Source: Toxotes chatareus (taxonomy: Eukaryota; Chordata; Actinopteri; Toxotidae). Taken from it: a DNA stretch of 64,000 nucleotides. The translations under genes were made by a program, and so were the position numbers. The notes beneath the pieces were generated by a model that worked only from the letters and a program-made list of their open reading frames with translations, did not search any database and was not told where the DNA came from. The first letter of the stretch is position 1; the number at the start of each line of letters is the position of its first letter. Below, piece after piece: positions 1 through 12,400 of this stretch. The stretch lies in the NCBI GenBank assembly GCA_016801885.1, contig CM028898.1, positions 11,444,858-11,508,857 of the forward strand, given 5' to 3'.

Positions 1-1860
1 AGGAGGTAAAAATGGATTTATCCATTCTGAGAATAATTTGTTTTGTTTTAGAAAAAAAAAAAAAAGAAAAGAAGAGGAAGAAGAAAAAAAAATATCCAGG
101 CTGTGCTTTGACTTAATGAGTAACAGGCATAATGTGTTACATTGAAGTCAAAATTAGGCATCAGATTAGCTGTTATTACATTAAAAACAATGAAGTCAAT
201 GATTTAATTAAAAAAAGGTTCAACTCCAAACCAGACTTGACTGCAGCTGAATCTGAGGCTACACCCAAACCCAGCTCACACTGCCACCAGGGAACCACTA
301 CTCCCTTTGCACTAGTTAAAAATCTGATTAGAAACACACCCACAAACTGACTGATTTTTTTTTTTTTTTTTTTGCCTCTGTGGTGTTTCAAGCAGAGTGA
401 CAGATCGACGGGCGCGTAAGCTCTCACACGGCTCAGCCTGCCAACATCATCAGCATTAGACAATTAAGGCTCGCTAGCTGAGAGAAAAAATATATATATA
501 TCTCCTCAGTAAATATTTACTGCACAAATCTTTTCCATTCATTCACCAGGCACTAACAAAACCTTACTGTACTCCCTCTCCCTTCTCTTTCTGAGTCCCC
601 TCCACTACCACCACCCCACCACCCCACCCCTACATCTGCGATTCATTGACTTTACAATTTACCACATGTCGAGATGGGAGAGGTCGAGCCTCCATCTGAA
701 TCACGGCACAAATATGCGAGTGATTTATTGTTTTAAAAACCCTGGGCCGATTTAGTGCAACTCCACTTTTCCTGAGCATTACTCCTATTGGCAGACCATG
801 AACAATTACAGTTCGGACTAATTAAGCTCCGAGAATGTGCTGTGCACCGCTAATGTCTAGCAGGCCTCAATTTTAGTTTAATAGTGCCAAACTTTGCTTC
901 CCAGACCCCCCTCCTTCTCTAACTTAACTCCTCAAATCCAAAGCAGATTGTACTTTTTATGACTGTTTATTGAGTCGAAGAAAAATAAGGACCTTTTCTT
1001 TCCTCTGTCCTTGCATAGGATGAGAGAAACAGCAGAGAGAGAGAGAGAAGAAGAAGAGAGGGAGCACAAAAGGAGTAGTGGGAGGGAGAGAGAGAGAAAG
1101 AGAGAGAGAGAGCGCGCAGAAGCCGCTTCCGCCATACTTTGTAAACAAAAGTGATTTGCAAGACAAAAGGAGCGCAACCTTCCAACTAAATTCGGAGTGC
1201 ATTTTGCGGCTAGAGGCACAAAATGCGGCCGCGTCATGCCACGAAACCCCCCGCGGACACCAATTAGGCCCTATTAACATGTAAAGCCAATTTGATAAGG
1301 TGTAGGCCCTATCCCTTAAATCCGTATTAAACTATCTTTCCTCTTGTCACAGCCAAAAATCCATTTACAGCAGCCAAACACACATAATCCATATGATATA
1401 CCATTGTTATGCTTATGTGGCTGCCACATTCAGGCAAGATACTGTCTGTCTGTGTCAATTATAACAGATAAGGCCACAGCAATGTGTGCACGTGAGCACA
1501 AAGGCGGTAGTGTCGCATTCACGTCTGCATGTTCATTACAATAATCTGACCAGAAAATCCCCCATTATTTCTTCCTAAAATAAAAAATGATAAAGGAAGG
1601 AGTCAATCTGTGTGAAAGTGGATTTTTTTTTTTTTTTTTTTTAAAAGGTGAGTCTGCGGCAACATGAGGGATCCCAGCACGACAACATGAAACAAAGAGG
1701 GAAAAGGGGAGAAAAGCTATTGTTTCAACCACACAAAGCCTTTCCACCGTCTTGTAGTCGGATCGCCACAGGTTCTGAGAGCATCTTTTTTCACTCTAAA
1801 CACAGCAGTGGATGCTTGGTGTTGCGTTTTCACCCCCCCCTCCCCTTGCCCCCCCCCCTT

Positions 1861-1883
1861 CACACACACACACACACACACAC
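1861..1883. repeat. (CA)n microsatellite
   Basis: About 11 CA units after C-rich text, within tcf7l2 intron 3. Confidence 0.9.
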
Positions 1884-4745
1884 TTTCTTGTTCTTTTTTT
1901 AAACTACTCGTAATTATACGTCGAAACTCAAAACCTCCGCCAAAAGTCTCCAGGCCTGGAGAATTATGGGGCCAGGGGTGGCGTCAAATATCTTAACATT
2001 CATAAGTCCGAGAGGCAGTAAATAAAGCCAGTGGATTTACGGCCCTGCAGCCCCGATGCAGGAGAGCTGGCCGCCCAGATCCCATTCTCCCTCCCTCAGC
2101 CTCTGCGTCTCCAGACCTGTTGAGGTGTGATGTTAGCCCACAGCACCGGAGTTAACCCACCGCCTTTTTTCACAAGCCCCGTGTTAGCATCGGCAGGAAA
2201 CAAAAGGTAGACAGAGAGAGGAAGGGAGGTAGAGACAGCAAAGGGAACACGGGGGAAAGTGAAAGGAGACAGAAAACCGGGGTGAACTGGCCAGGCCACT
2301 TCTCCAATTCAACCTGCACCCAGTGATCCAGCAGGCCGTTGTGTGAGGTTAAGGGAGGGGGGAGACGGCAGGGAGAGGAGAGGAAAGGAGAGGAGAGGAG
2401 AGGAGGAGACGAGGGCAAGAAGGCTTTTAAAGCCCGGGCACAGCGTCATGTCAAATTGCTAAATGATACTAAATTGTGAGCCTCCTTGGACTTAGGTGGT
2501 AGGAAAAACAAATTCTCACTGGTTATGGCTCCCAGAGGTTAGACAAATTATGGTAACCGCCACATGCAGGAATTTTTTTTTCCCCCTCAAGTCATGCAAA
2601 AACAGAAATCACGGAAACAAGGTAAAATGTTCAAATAGACCAGGATCAGTGCCAACTGACTGAAATAAAATCTAAATTGATCAGATTTTTCCTCTGCAAA
2701 ATACCTGGTAATTTTGCCACACAGAAATCAAAAAAATCTCAATTTAAATCATTTATATTAAAGACAAAAAAAATGACAGGTTTAAAAAGGCCTAGATGTT
2801 GAAATCCACATCCTAAAAATAATATCACAGCGTCGTCCAAACCAAGGGGAGCAGGAGAAGAAAAATGAAGGGAAAAGCAGCGAGAATCAAAGCCTTTCAT
2901 GACAAGACAGAGAAAGTCTCATTCCAATAATACTAGCAGTCATATTCAGTGCCTCTCGTGACATGTTAGGGAGCAAGACAGCTAATCAATGTCCAGGTGA
3001 ATTATTTATGCCAGCTTTAAGTCTAATACATTTATATTACAGCGACCACTGACTTCAAAGATCTAATGGCTGGACACACAGGGCGCTGCAGACAGTGGGG
3101 GCCGAGGCTGTACAGTAAGAAGACCACTGCGAGCTGAAAACCATGTTCACCTACAGTCATTGTTCAGGTGGAGCTGCCAATTAAACTGTAATAAATCTTG
3201 ACTTCTTTATTAGTAATTAAGCTCCTCCTCAATAGTCAGCAGTGGTTTTTAGATATTTGTAATAACTTTGTGTACAATAGAAGGAAGTGGCCTTGAGAAG
3301 AAACTAAACAACAGGTCAAAAAAAAAATCCTTCCGCTTCTGAAATATGCCTGAAAATAGTATTTGAGGGGTGGAATTAAGAGAGCAAAGGTCAACACTGT
3401 CTCACCGCAGCATCCTCCAGCCACACAACATAATTTACTGCTTTTCTAAGTGCTGCATAAGCACAATGAAACGAACGCTCCACGGACAAGTACAGGATAT
3501 AGAGCTGTGATAGACACAAAAGAAAACTACAAACCTCTGCCACTGAAACAAGGAACTGCTTCAGTTCAAATCATGTGTGTTGTTGTGAATGTGTGTTTGT
3601 GTCAGTAATGATGAGAATAATGAGTGACTAATTCCACATACCAGCCGGTAGCATTAACAAGGCCAGCTGACTAAGAGGGAAAGAATGGCAAAATGTTCTC
3701 ATATGTGCATATGCCGGGAATGATAAAATCTTTTAAACTATAAAACACACACACACACGTACACAGACATAGAGAGAATTGTGTAAGCAGCATAAATAAT
3801 TTCATGTGAAACCCTAGGTGATCACATTGAACTCAAAAGCAGAAATTGTGTCAAACACAAAAGAAGGCATTATGTGTCAGATGTGCATTTATTTTCAAGG
3901 TGTGCACAGCGCACAAAAAAAATGGAGGAAACAAATATCAGTTTCGTTAGGCAGAGCTGATGTGGTGAGGGGGGGTTGGAGGGGTCATATTTCCTAATGC
4001 CTGGTCTTTGCCTTAACCTTGTAAAATGAGATGACAGGTCCTAAAGCACAGACTTGTAATTGCAACCATTTAAAATAGAGGGTAAAAAAAAAAAAAAAAA
4101 AAAGCCATAGTTGAAAAAAATTATGCCGCTTAAGGATTGCCATTGCCCAGTGGGACCAGTGAGGTGCTGAGCAAATGAGTAAGTGTGCATAATTACAGCA
4201 TGGCTGATTGTGTCTAAATAAATAACATGAATTTATTTATAAATATGGGTTTGCCTGGCACATGCTTTTTTTTTTTTTTTTTTTAAAGGCAATGGATTCC
4301 TCATTAGAAGCAAAGGTGGTGCACATGCAGGGCACAGCACAGTGGTTCCATTCAATAAATCACACTTCTAAATATATCTAAATATAAATCAATCAGAAAA
4401 AAAATATTGTTTCATGTCTATTTTTTTTTTTTTTTTTTGAGGGGGTGGGAAAAGGAGTCAAATTTTAATGCATGCACTTTTCACATAATGTCTTCACACG
4501 TTTTGACACATGCAAATCACTCTGAAAAGCACATCTGCATATTGATTTTATTTGTGTGGTTTTACATTGCTTTACACTGCTTTACAGCGTGTCAGAGAGC
4601 CAGTGTAAAGGTCTGAATGCTCATGCAGCTTGTGTTAGAATAAAGGGCATTTTTGATGAGGCTGTGCAAACACAAGCCAATTGCATTATTCAGTGGGTTA
4701 AAAAACATGCACTTGTAGCCTGGAATACAAGACACCCTGCACAAT

Positions 4746-4791
4746 GATAGTAATAATAAGAATAATAATAGTGATAACAATAATAATAATT
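4746..4791. repeat. imperfect (AAT)n array
   Basis: AAT/TAA triplets with AAG, AGT and GAT interruptions, within tcf7l2 intron 3. Confidence 0.8.
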
Positions 4792-5125
4792 TCAAATTTC
4801 ATCATGCATATAATTTAAAAATTGTTTAAACAGAAATTCAGGGAGCATATCAGTTAAAATGTCACGTGCACATGACCTGCCATAAAACCATTAACGTCCT
4901 TTTTTCACTGCAATGGGTCCTGGCGCTTAGCACTGTTAGCATGCTAGCTGCTGTCCATGACCAACACACAGGCGGGGAGCTGCAGGCGGACATGCATGCC
5001 ATTGTACTGTACACTTCATGAGGAGTTGCAAAACTTGGCTCTACATTTTTATCGGCTGCACCTCGGGGTGACAACACTCCGTGTCCGGCTGTCTTTTCGG
5101 AGTCCGTGTGTGTCTGCGAGGGAGT

Positions 5126-5153
5126 TGTGTGTGTGTGTGTGTGTGTGTGTGTG
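5126..5153. repeat. (TG)n microsatellite beside the tcf7l2 exon 3 donor
   Basis: About 14 TG units starting 30 bases inside intron 3. In the transcript sense it reads (CA)n. Confidence 0.95.
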
Positions 5154-5182
5154 CACATACAGTTGTAAATAAATGAACTTAC

Positions 5183-5307
5183 TGTGCGTGCTGTTGGAGA
5201 AAGTGATCCATTGGGAAGGTAGGGGCTTGTGAGATCGGGGATCATTATAAACGGATAGCCCGGGTACGGTGGGCTCTTGAACAGCCCTCCATCTTGCCTT
5301 TTCGCAG
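5183..5307 (-). CDS. tcf7l2: tcf7l2 exon 3 (transcription factor 7-like 2, residues 86-127)
   Basis: This exon encodes AKRQDGGLFK followed by a proline/tyrosine-rich stretch with PPYPGYPF and MIPDLTSPYLPNG, ending LSPTART. That segment is near-identical to vertebrate TCF7L2. The ending NGSLSPTART separates it from TCF7L1 (SNGPLSPGGART type). The acceptor TTAG is at 5311-5308, preceded by a strong C/T tract in the 217-base intron 2 (5308-5524). The donor GTAAGT starts at 5182. The exon is 125 bases: its first two bases complete an alanine codon split with exon 2, and it then reads 41 full codons in phase 0 up to the donor. The region links the beta-catenin-binding N-terminus to the Groucho/TLE-binding middle of the protein. 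An apparent longer open frame running on through the donor into a (CA)n array is an artefact of intron read-through. Confidence 0.95.
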
Positions 5308-5524
5308 CTAACATGGCGGGGGGGGGGGAGAAAAAGAAGAAAAACTTTTTTATAAAGTGGCCTTGAGAACTTTTTGTTTTCCCACAAAAAAAATGCATTT
5401 GAGGAGTAAAGCGGGGGAAACCCCCTCCGTCAGGCACATATAATGTCATGGTGCAAAAATATAAGAAAAAATAAATAAATAAATAAAAAAAAAACAAGAG
5501 TGGAACAATAAACCAGAAACTCAC

Positions 5525-5591
5525 CCTCCTCTAAACTTTCTCTTGTTTTGTCTCTGAAAGTTTCAGATCTAGGCGGAGGCCGTCTTTCCGC
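5525..5591 (-). CDS. tcf7l2: tcf7l2 exon 2 (residues 64-85 plus first base of 86)
   Basis: This short exon of 67 bases was found by looking between exons 1 and 3 for the expected linker. It reads AERRPPPR, then SETFRDK, then TRESLEE, matching the AERRPPPRSESF...SLEE linker of vertebrate TCF7L2 with conservative changes. The acceptor is GAAG at 5595-5592, with a weak pyrimidine tract. The donor is GTGAGT at 5524-5519. It enters in phase 0 after exon 1 and leaves after one base (G), which exon 3 completes to GCT (Ala). The sequence joins perfectly across both introns. Intron 1 is only 170 bases (5592-5761). The linker is basic and proline-rich, probably flexible, and lies just after the beta-catenin-binding helix. 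Confidence 0.95.
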
Positions 5592-5761
5592 CTTCAAATG
5601 CAATGAAACACAGGGATTGCGTTAAAGTTAACACGACGGGCGATGAGCGGTGATAGTTAACTTTTCTTTTCAAGTCTATCAGCGTTACAGTGTAAGAAAT
5701 GCAGGCCTCTAACTTAACAGAACCGGGCACGATCGATCCATGTTTTTAATCTGCAACTTAC

Positions 5762-5950
5762 CTCTGAATCCGACGAGCTGTTTTGATTCGTTTCCGACTC
5801 GTTTACAAGAGAAGATTTGACATCTGCTAAATCCCTTTCTGCCGAGGAGTTCTCCGAAATTTTCTCTTCCTGCTCCCCTTCGTCTTTGAAGGCAATCATT
5901 TCATCGTTTGCACCCAGATCGTCCCCTCCACCGCCGTTGAGCTGCGGCAT
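5762..5950 (-). CDS. tcf7l2: tcf7l2 exon 1 (beta-catenin-binding N-terminus, residues 1-63)
   Basis: The 63 codons begin MPQLNGGGGDDLGANDEMI and end SSSDSE. This is the beta-catenin-binding domain of TCF-4. The extended GANDE core carries Asp16 and Glu17, which contact the lysine hot spot on the beta-catenin armadillo repeats. Glu24 and Glu29 follow, and then the helix with Asp40, Leu41, Val44 and Leu48. All of these are present, so binding should be intact. The start is chosen by family conservation (MPQLNGGGG) and a favourable A at -3; an in-frame ATG lies further upstream (see findings). The donor GTAAGT starts at 5761 after a complete GAG codon. The product acts in the nucleus, repressing Wnt targets with Groucho/TLE and activating them when beta-catenin binds. 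The DNA-binding HMG box is encoded beyond the left edge. Confidence 0.97.
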
Positions 5951-6420
5951 TTTTCCCGAGCAAAAAAATTTTTTTGTTGGTCTTTTTTTTTTTTTTTTCA
6001 GGGGGCAAAAACACAAAGTTTTAAACCCTTGATCTCGGTGATCTAGAAAGTCCGAGTTTAAGTTTAGGGTCTGTACTGGCGTTTTCCAAAGCTCTGGCGG
6101 ATGGTACAAAACTAAAAAAGAAGGGAATCTTGGCAGAAAAGGGAAGCCGGAGAAGGAGCCGAGCCGCTCGGATTGAGTGAGTTGAAGTTGGTCGGAGTGG
6201 TTTTCAGTTCAAAGGCGGCGCTGATTGACAGATAGAGAGGGATGGAAATAGAGAGAGTCTGGATTCAGGATTATTGACAGGGAGAAACACACAAGAAACT
6301 AATGAGATTCAAACAGGGAGGGACTTGAAGTGACGTTTTCATAAATAGGAGGAAAAAAAAGGGAGAGAGGGGGGGAGAGAGAAAGAGAGAGGGAGGCTGG
6401 AGGAAGCCGGCGGACGACTG
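5951..6420 (-). promoter_or_regulatory. tcf7l2: tcf7l2 5' leader and proximal upstream region
   Basis: The sequence immediately 5' of the conserved start codon, on the minus strand. The leader holds an A18-type homopolymer (minus strand, about 5981-5998) next to A7/T7 runs, then a moderately CpG-containing stretch at about 6140-6215 of the kind found at developmental gene promoters. A CTATTTATG element on the minus strand near 6344-6352 resembles a TATA/MEF2-type AT core. A purine-rich (GA) block follows at 6355-6400. The transcription start cannot be placed from sequence alone, so the boundaries are approximate. Confidence 0.5.
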
Positions 6421-9400
6421 CAGTGAAAAGCATGTGAGGAGGAAAAAGGCAGTTTGGGAGCAGGACAGTGATGGTAAAATAGGAGGAAGATAGGAGCTGC
6501 TTGCAAATGTGGATTAAACGCACATATGGGCGGTCTCCTGGTGGAAAAAAAAAAAGAAAAGAAAATGAAAAGAGGGAACATCCTCAGGCTGTTTGCAACC
6601 AGTTTGACTCCACTATTCCCGACCAGTCTGTCACACTGGAGCCAAATTAAGTTAACATTATAGCTCAGATTTAACTTTTTGATTTTTTTTTTTTTTTTTT
6701 TTCAAACCCCGTCCTTCACATACAGGCGCTATAACCTACTTTTGTATCTCTCTCTCTCTCTTTTTTTTTTTTTTTGCTTACTAAATACCAGAGGCCTAAC
6801 AAAGCAGAATAAAAGCTATTACTCCGAGCTTGTTTTCCTATTTTATCTGCTTTGTCAGTTCCTTAGATCTATTTTTCATTTTATTAAATAATGTTTCCTC
6901 AGATCTATTTTTTGGGATGGAGGGTGTTATTGCATCCTGCTTTCTTGACAGGTGTGATGTCCTCTGGGACTAACCTGAATTCCTCACTGGCAGCACAGAC
7001 TGGGCTGTTTTTATTTTTCCTCTTTCTCTCCCTCTCTCTCTCTCTCTCTCAGCAGACTGGACACAAATAACTGATGCAGATTTGGATGCTCCAATTCTGT
7101 GTCTCATTTTATAGAAATTCAACCTTTAAAAGACGTGAGAAGATAACGTGTATGTGACGGCAGAGAATAAGAAAAAATGCTACGAAAATATAATTTGACC
7201 ACATGACATTATAAGATATCATACATATATATATATATCCCCTATTATATGTCTACAAATCCTTATTTTGCTGTTGTTGCCTAGTTTTGTTTGATTTACA
7301 TGCACACCAGAGTTCCTAAAAAGCCACAGAGATATATTGAATTTACTATCTTTCAATTAATTAATCATTTATTATTTAAAAATTAAACAAAGAGGAATGT
7401 TAAAATGTAAAATATTTAGTAATGGGCCCTGAATAAAAATAGGTTAATAAAGGATAAACACAAAATAGCCAAAAAAAAAAAAAATCTACCTGAAATGTGT
7501 ATAAAAGCGACAGAGGGGGAAAGCCCCAGTAGCCTGCTCCAGCTGAACAAGGGGATTGTGCATGTTTTTTCCTGTGTGTGGTTGTGCGTGGACATGTCGG
7601 TGATGAGCTCAGCACCGGTGATTCAGTAACCTTATCAGCTCGGGAAATGCAGTTTCTATTATATTTGATGGAGCAATCACAAAATCAACAATGAATTTCA
7701 AATGTAACTGCGAGAAACAGCGCTGAAACATACATCCAGGTGACACTTACACTCTGTTGCAACATGGCTGGCTCCTTTCAAGGAAAATAAATCACTGTGA
7801 GATCAAAACAAGACATAGAATTGCTGATTAAAAAATATTGTTTCATGTCATCATGCTGTTAGACGCATGAAAACAAACATTATGACACTAATTCCTCTGT
7901 ATCTGCTCCCAGCAGTGTTGTCAAACAGCAGTGATGAGGAAATATGTGCACAGTGTAGCACCAAAGTGTTGTGAATCTGCCTACCAACGCACCTAGACCA
8001 GGCAACACCATGAAAGCAGACTATTCCGCTCAATGATCACTGATGTGCTTTATCTGGATGAGGTGAAAGCAGTGTTTGTGTTAGCTGGCTGGGCTGCAGC
8101 CAGCAGTGTTAGGGAGCGGGGAGGAAGGGAAAGGGATCGCCGTCTCTGGTTCTCATCCACTGTGTCTGTGTTTAGGCAGCCGGTGGAAGAAGAGGCACCC
8201 CGCCGCTCGGGGCCCTCCAAACCTGAGCCCACACAGACCAGACCAAAGCAGAGAAGCTCCAAGCTGGCCTCTCCCCGGATTGCCTCAGCAGGTACCTGAG
8301 AGTTTACTGGGGGCTGGCAGCGTGTTATCATGCCTGCCGTGGGGACACCTGCCTCTGATGCCGCCCTGGTGATTCTAATCTACAGGACCCTTTAATAAGA
8401 TGATGATAGGCTTCTCTGCCGTCGCTGCTCTGAATGATGGAGCAGGAGCATGCACGGGTTTCTGTTGGTGTTATTTATTTTGTTATGGGTTTTGCATGTT
8501 CACCTCTGCTCCATGTACAATTGTGGTTTGTTACAACTGGGGATTGTCTCGTCCATGTCTCAGGGCACGGAGGAAGCCAGAGGCATCACCAGTCTGTGAT
8601 CACAGGACTCCAGCTCTCCACTGTAGTCGTCATCAGCCTTGATGATAAATCCATACACTAACCTCAGCGAGTCTGAATTGTTTACCATCACATTTGATGC
8701 CAGCATCAATCAGACTGGGCCAGATATGATCATGGTTCTGTCTCCATACACAGTATCAAGCTATGGAAAAGGCAAACGACAAATACTTTTGATTATTCAA
8801 AGGGTACTTTCAGTTTCGTAATGTTGTGTAACCTTACTGATAGCTTCATTGAACTATGAAAACAAATTTTCATAGTTCTGAAATTGTTCTGTACATTTGT
8901 GGCCACTGTATACTATATATATATGTGTGTGTGTGTGTCCCAAACAATTTGTTTTTGTCTGGGAATATACAGTATGTGGAAATATATACAGTATGTACCG
9001 ATTCATTTAGTTTGTATAAATCATGCTATTTTGTAAATGTTTGGGATGGCAGTCTTATAGGTAGACTGGGAAGCTTTTTTTCTAAAACTGATTTTAGCTT
9101 TAATCATTTTTAAGTTTAAGAGGATTCTGGGAACATAAGTTGAATAATTAAACACTTGATCCATAGTCAAATGTTTGATTATGGAGAATGGAGCTTTTAT
9201 AAAGAGGGGTTAGTTTTTAATATCAATAATCTCATAATTCTTCTGAATCCCACTGCACATATATTTTATGCGTTACGAGTGAAAAAATAAAGGCAGTAGA
9301 AGCTGTACAATTAAATGAACATGTGTAGCCTGGACTATGTAGTTTTTAAACAGCCAACAGAGAAAATTATATTTTATGGATCAACATTTTTATTTCTAGT

Positions 9401-12400
9401 CATTCCTTTTATAAAATTATGTTTTTGTGTAAGTATAACTTTCACTGAATGTTTGTTAATTCTGATTTAACAGCTTTTACTCTATTTTTGTACTGACAGT
9501 TTGCAGCCAAATTTGTCTACTGCTATCCTCAGTCCGAAAAAAGAAGCACAATACCTGGTTAAATAAAGTCTACATAACTACTCAAAGAGAGAAATTTAAA
9601 AAAAAATCCTCACACAGACTCACACACCAAACTACTTTCAGAAATTACCTACTTTTTGTGAACGCCCTCAATGTTTCATCTGCAGCAGAGAACATACCAG
9701 CAGCACACAGCACGCATCCTCTGTGTGTGCAAACAGTTAATTACCCATCATGCATCCATGTTGCTAACCATGCCAGCTAAAAGGTCTCTCATTGCTGATT
9801 AACATATTACTGCTGGACATTTTCTCTTTTTTCCCTCACAAAAATATGCTTGTTTTAAGGTACCTGTGGGTTGATTTATTCCAGTAATGAAGTTTGTTCA
9901 CTTGATAATAAGAGAAACTTAACATTTAACTTTAGTTGCATTTAGTTGAGTGCAAATTTCCTCTATTGTTGGGGGAGATGCTGTTAAGCATTTTGGCATT
10001 TATTGTCAGTACAGCTCATATAAATTCTATTACCAGGATAATGCTGTGGTTAGCCATAATTACATGTATACTAATGGTCCTCATCATTTTCTGGAATGGA
10101 CAGGATGGAAAAATAGATGTCTGATTTACCTGATTATGAAAAGACTGTTTCATGCAGTATATTATTCATTAGAGTAAAAGCAAATCGGACAACAAACATC
10201 TTGATTGTGCTTGCATTTGTGTCATTGTCTTTCTTTTTTTTTAATGGTGAACTTATTACTATGCAGAACATTTCTGTACGTACTTATTTTAATTACTCAG
10301 AACAAATCTTAGCTCAGTCACTGCTGGCTTAGGATTTGTATTTGACGCATCAAAACATGGAAAATGATGAGGAAAGAGTTGCTTTCTTGAAAAATGAAAT
10401 CATTGAATGTACAGTGTATATACTGTAGATGGAAACTATATATGTGTTTTTCCTCTTATTATACTTGTAGAAAAGGAGCTTCTCTGCTCCCTTGCCCCTC
10501 TAATCATTTGACACAATAGGACAATTCATTTGAAAATAAGAGCTTTGTATGCAGGACTTGCATTCACAAGTCCTTCAGAAGTTAATTTAAAAGCAAAAAA
10601 AAAAAGAAAGAAAGAAAGTGTTATGTTTACCAAAGCTTTAAGAGCTGAGGATAACATATTTTTTTCATACACAGAAACTGCTGGAATTGTCTTCAGTGAA
10701 CTCTGTGCACATGCAGAGAAATACAGTATATCTGCTTCCTGAACGTCAACAACGTCTGAGTGACGACTTTTGAAAGAGCACATCAGCCTCTAATGAAGTC
10801 ACAAATCACAATGAACATAGCGAACATAGAGGGAGAGAATAATAGTGTAATGAGGAGTGAGTCACAGCAGCCTGTGACTCTCCACTCATCTAAAATCAAT
10901 ATTACCCCCCGAGACGGTTCAGCAAACAGCACAACAAGCATTTCATTAGGTTAAAAGTTTATGAATCAATAATCAAAACACATCAAATCTCTGGCTACAG
11001 AGCCTCATTTTATTTCCTCCAGAAAAATCCCATGAGTGGGATCAGGAGTTTTCCTGTGAACAGCCTGGACACTCATGATTAATGTAGGCACACTGCTTTT
11101 CATATCACTGTAGGTATTGGACTCAAGCAGGAGCTGAGTGTCTCCAGAACTCATCCACACGGCATCGTGGGAACCATATTAGGCCGGCTACGTGAGCTGT
11201 CTCCCGTCGCCTCCAAAACAAACAGCCAAGCGTTTTTCAGAAATGGACGCGATAGTCATTAATCAAGGTCCGAGGCAGGTCCTGAACTCTCTAAACATGG
11301 AATCCACCTGAGAGACAAGGTAACCTATGTACTCGGCTGCTGCAGACCTGCAGACCGGCACACACCGTTCACCTGTCTGTCACGGCAGCATCTCACAGGG
11401 AGAGGCGAGCCAAGCGGCTGCTGGCTGGTAAATGTTACTTAAAGGTCAACGGTATACACGCCAGCGGGTTGGTGGTTTGAGTCACATTTTCACACTGGCT
11501 TTACGGTGAATGCATCAGGCATCAGGTAGCCAAAGGAGATATTTATACGCTGATTCATCTCTTGATTGGGAGAGAAGATAGTGTATGTTTGTCACAAGAC
11601 TTGCCATGGACTCTGTTCATATGCAGTGCAATGCAAAGTCAAGTTATCCTCCTGCATGTCCACATGACTGAGCAGAGAGTTGATTTTATCACACAGAATA
11701 TCACTGACAGACTGCGTAATTAAACCAGAAAAGGAATTATGGATGGATAAACCCCGTGGGTGTTCTTCTTAAGAGCATGGCCCCATGTGAAGAGATGGAT
11801 ATAAGCTCTTATCTCAGTGCTTCGGTTATGATTGCAAGATCCAAACAAATTTCAGGTGTTTCGTTTGTCAGCTGGTGATCCACTAAAGAAGAAGTCAGAC
11901 AGAAAATTTAATCTCTGACCTTTGTGTTTTTCTACCACCAGCCACCAAAACAAAAGCCAAAAGCAGATGCATTGGGCAAATGACGGGCAAAGAGAAAGTG
12001 GCTTCCTGTTGAACTCTGCTTTGTATCTGAGGAGCACATTGGAAGTCTCCCTTTCTCCGACAGTCTTCTATGCAGGACCCTCCACATCTTTAGGCCTTTA
12101 ATGGGGAGAAACCCTTTCTGGTTGTTTGTTAAGAGACTGGGAACATCTGATAGAAGGCACTTCCTCAAACAGGAAGCAGGAGGCCTTATTGTGAGAGAAT
12201 AGTGTCTTCTTCATGGGGCCATAATTAAAATCCTGGTGAGGGAAAGTTGACCTTTCGGGGCATGAACGAAAAGAGTCATTATGTGCACGATGGAGGCAGG
12301 TTGTCTTTGTGTGACACTGTGTGACTTTTGAACAAAGTTTCGTGCGCATTTCTCAGCTGTTTTGTGCTTAAATTGGCATGTGCATTAATTTTGAGCTTTA

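Larger units (their letters stand above)
1..5182 (-). other. tcf7l2: tcf7l2 intron 3, 5' part (incomplete at left edge)
   Basis: This is the start of the intron that follows exon 3, read leftwards. Its donor is GTAAGT at 5182-5177. The next tcf7l2 exons, including the constitutive exon with the conserved LQMKWPLLDV segment, were looked for on the minus strand and not seen, so the intron leaves the window. Visible content: poly(A)/poly(T) runs at about 358-373, 1622-1642, 4083-4104, 4267-4284 and 4421-4438; purine tracts at 1031-1115, 2193-2277 and 2350-2418; a (CA)n at 1861-1883; AAT-type triplets at 4746-4791; and a (TG)n at 5126-5153, only 30 bases inside the donor. Repeat-poor blocks near 660-890 and 1930-2110 look like non-coding regulatory DNA, but this cannot be shown without alignment. 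In human TCF7L2 the corresponding long intron carries the main type 2 diabetes association; no base-level equivalence is claimed here. Confidence 0.85.

Noticed and set aside
4862..5524. 220-codon minus-strand open frame
   Set aside because: Only the middle part (exon 3, 5183-5307) is coding. The rest is intron 2 and intron 3 read through, including poly(A) and a (CA)n array.
9530..9572. CCTGGTTAAATAAAG string, like the tail of an L2-type retroelement
   Set aside because: Too short and with no element body visible upstream. Not called as a mobile element.
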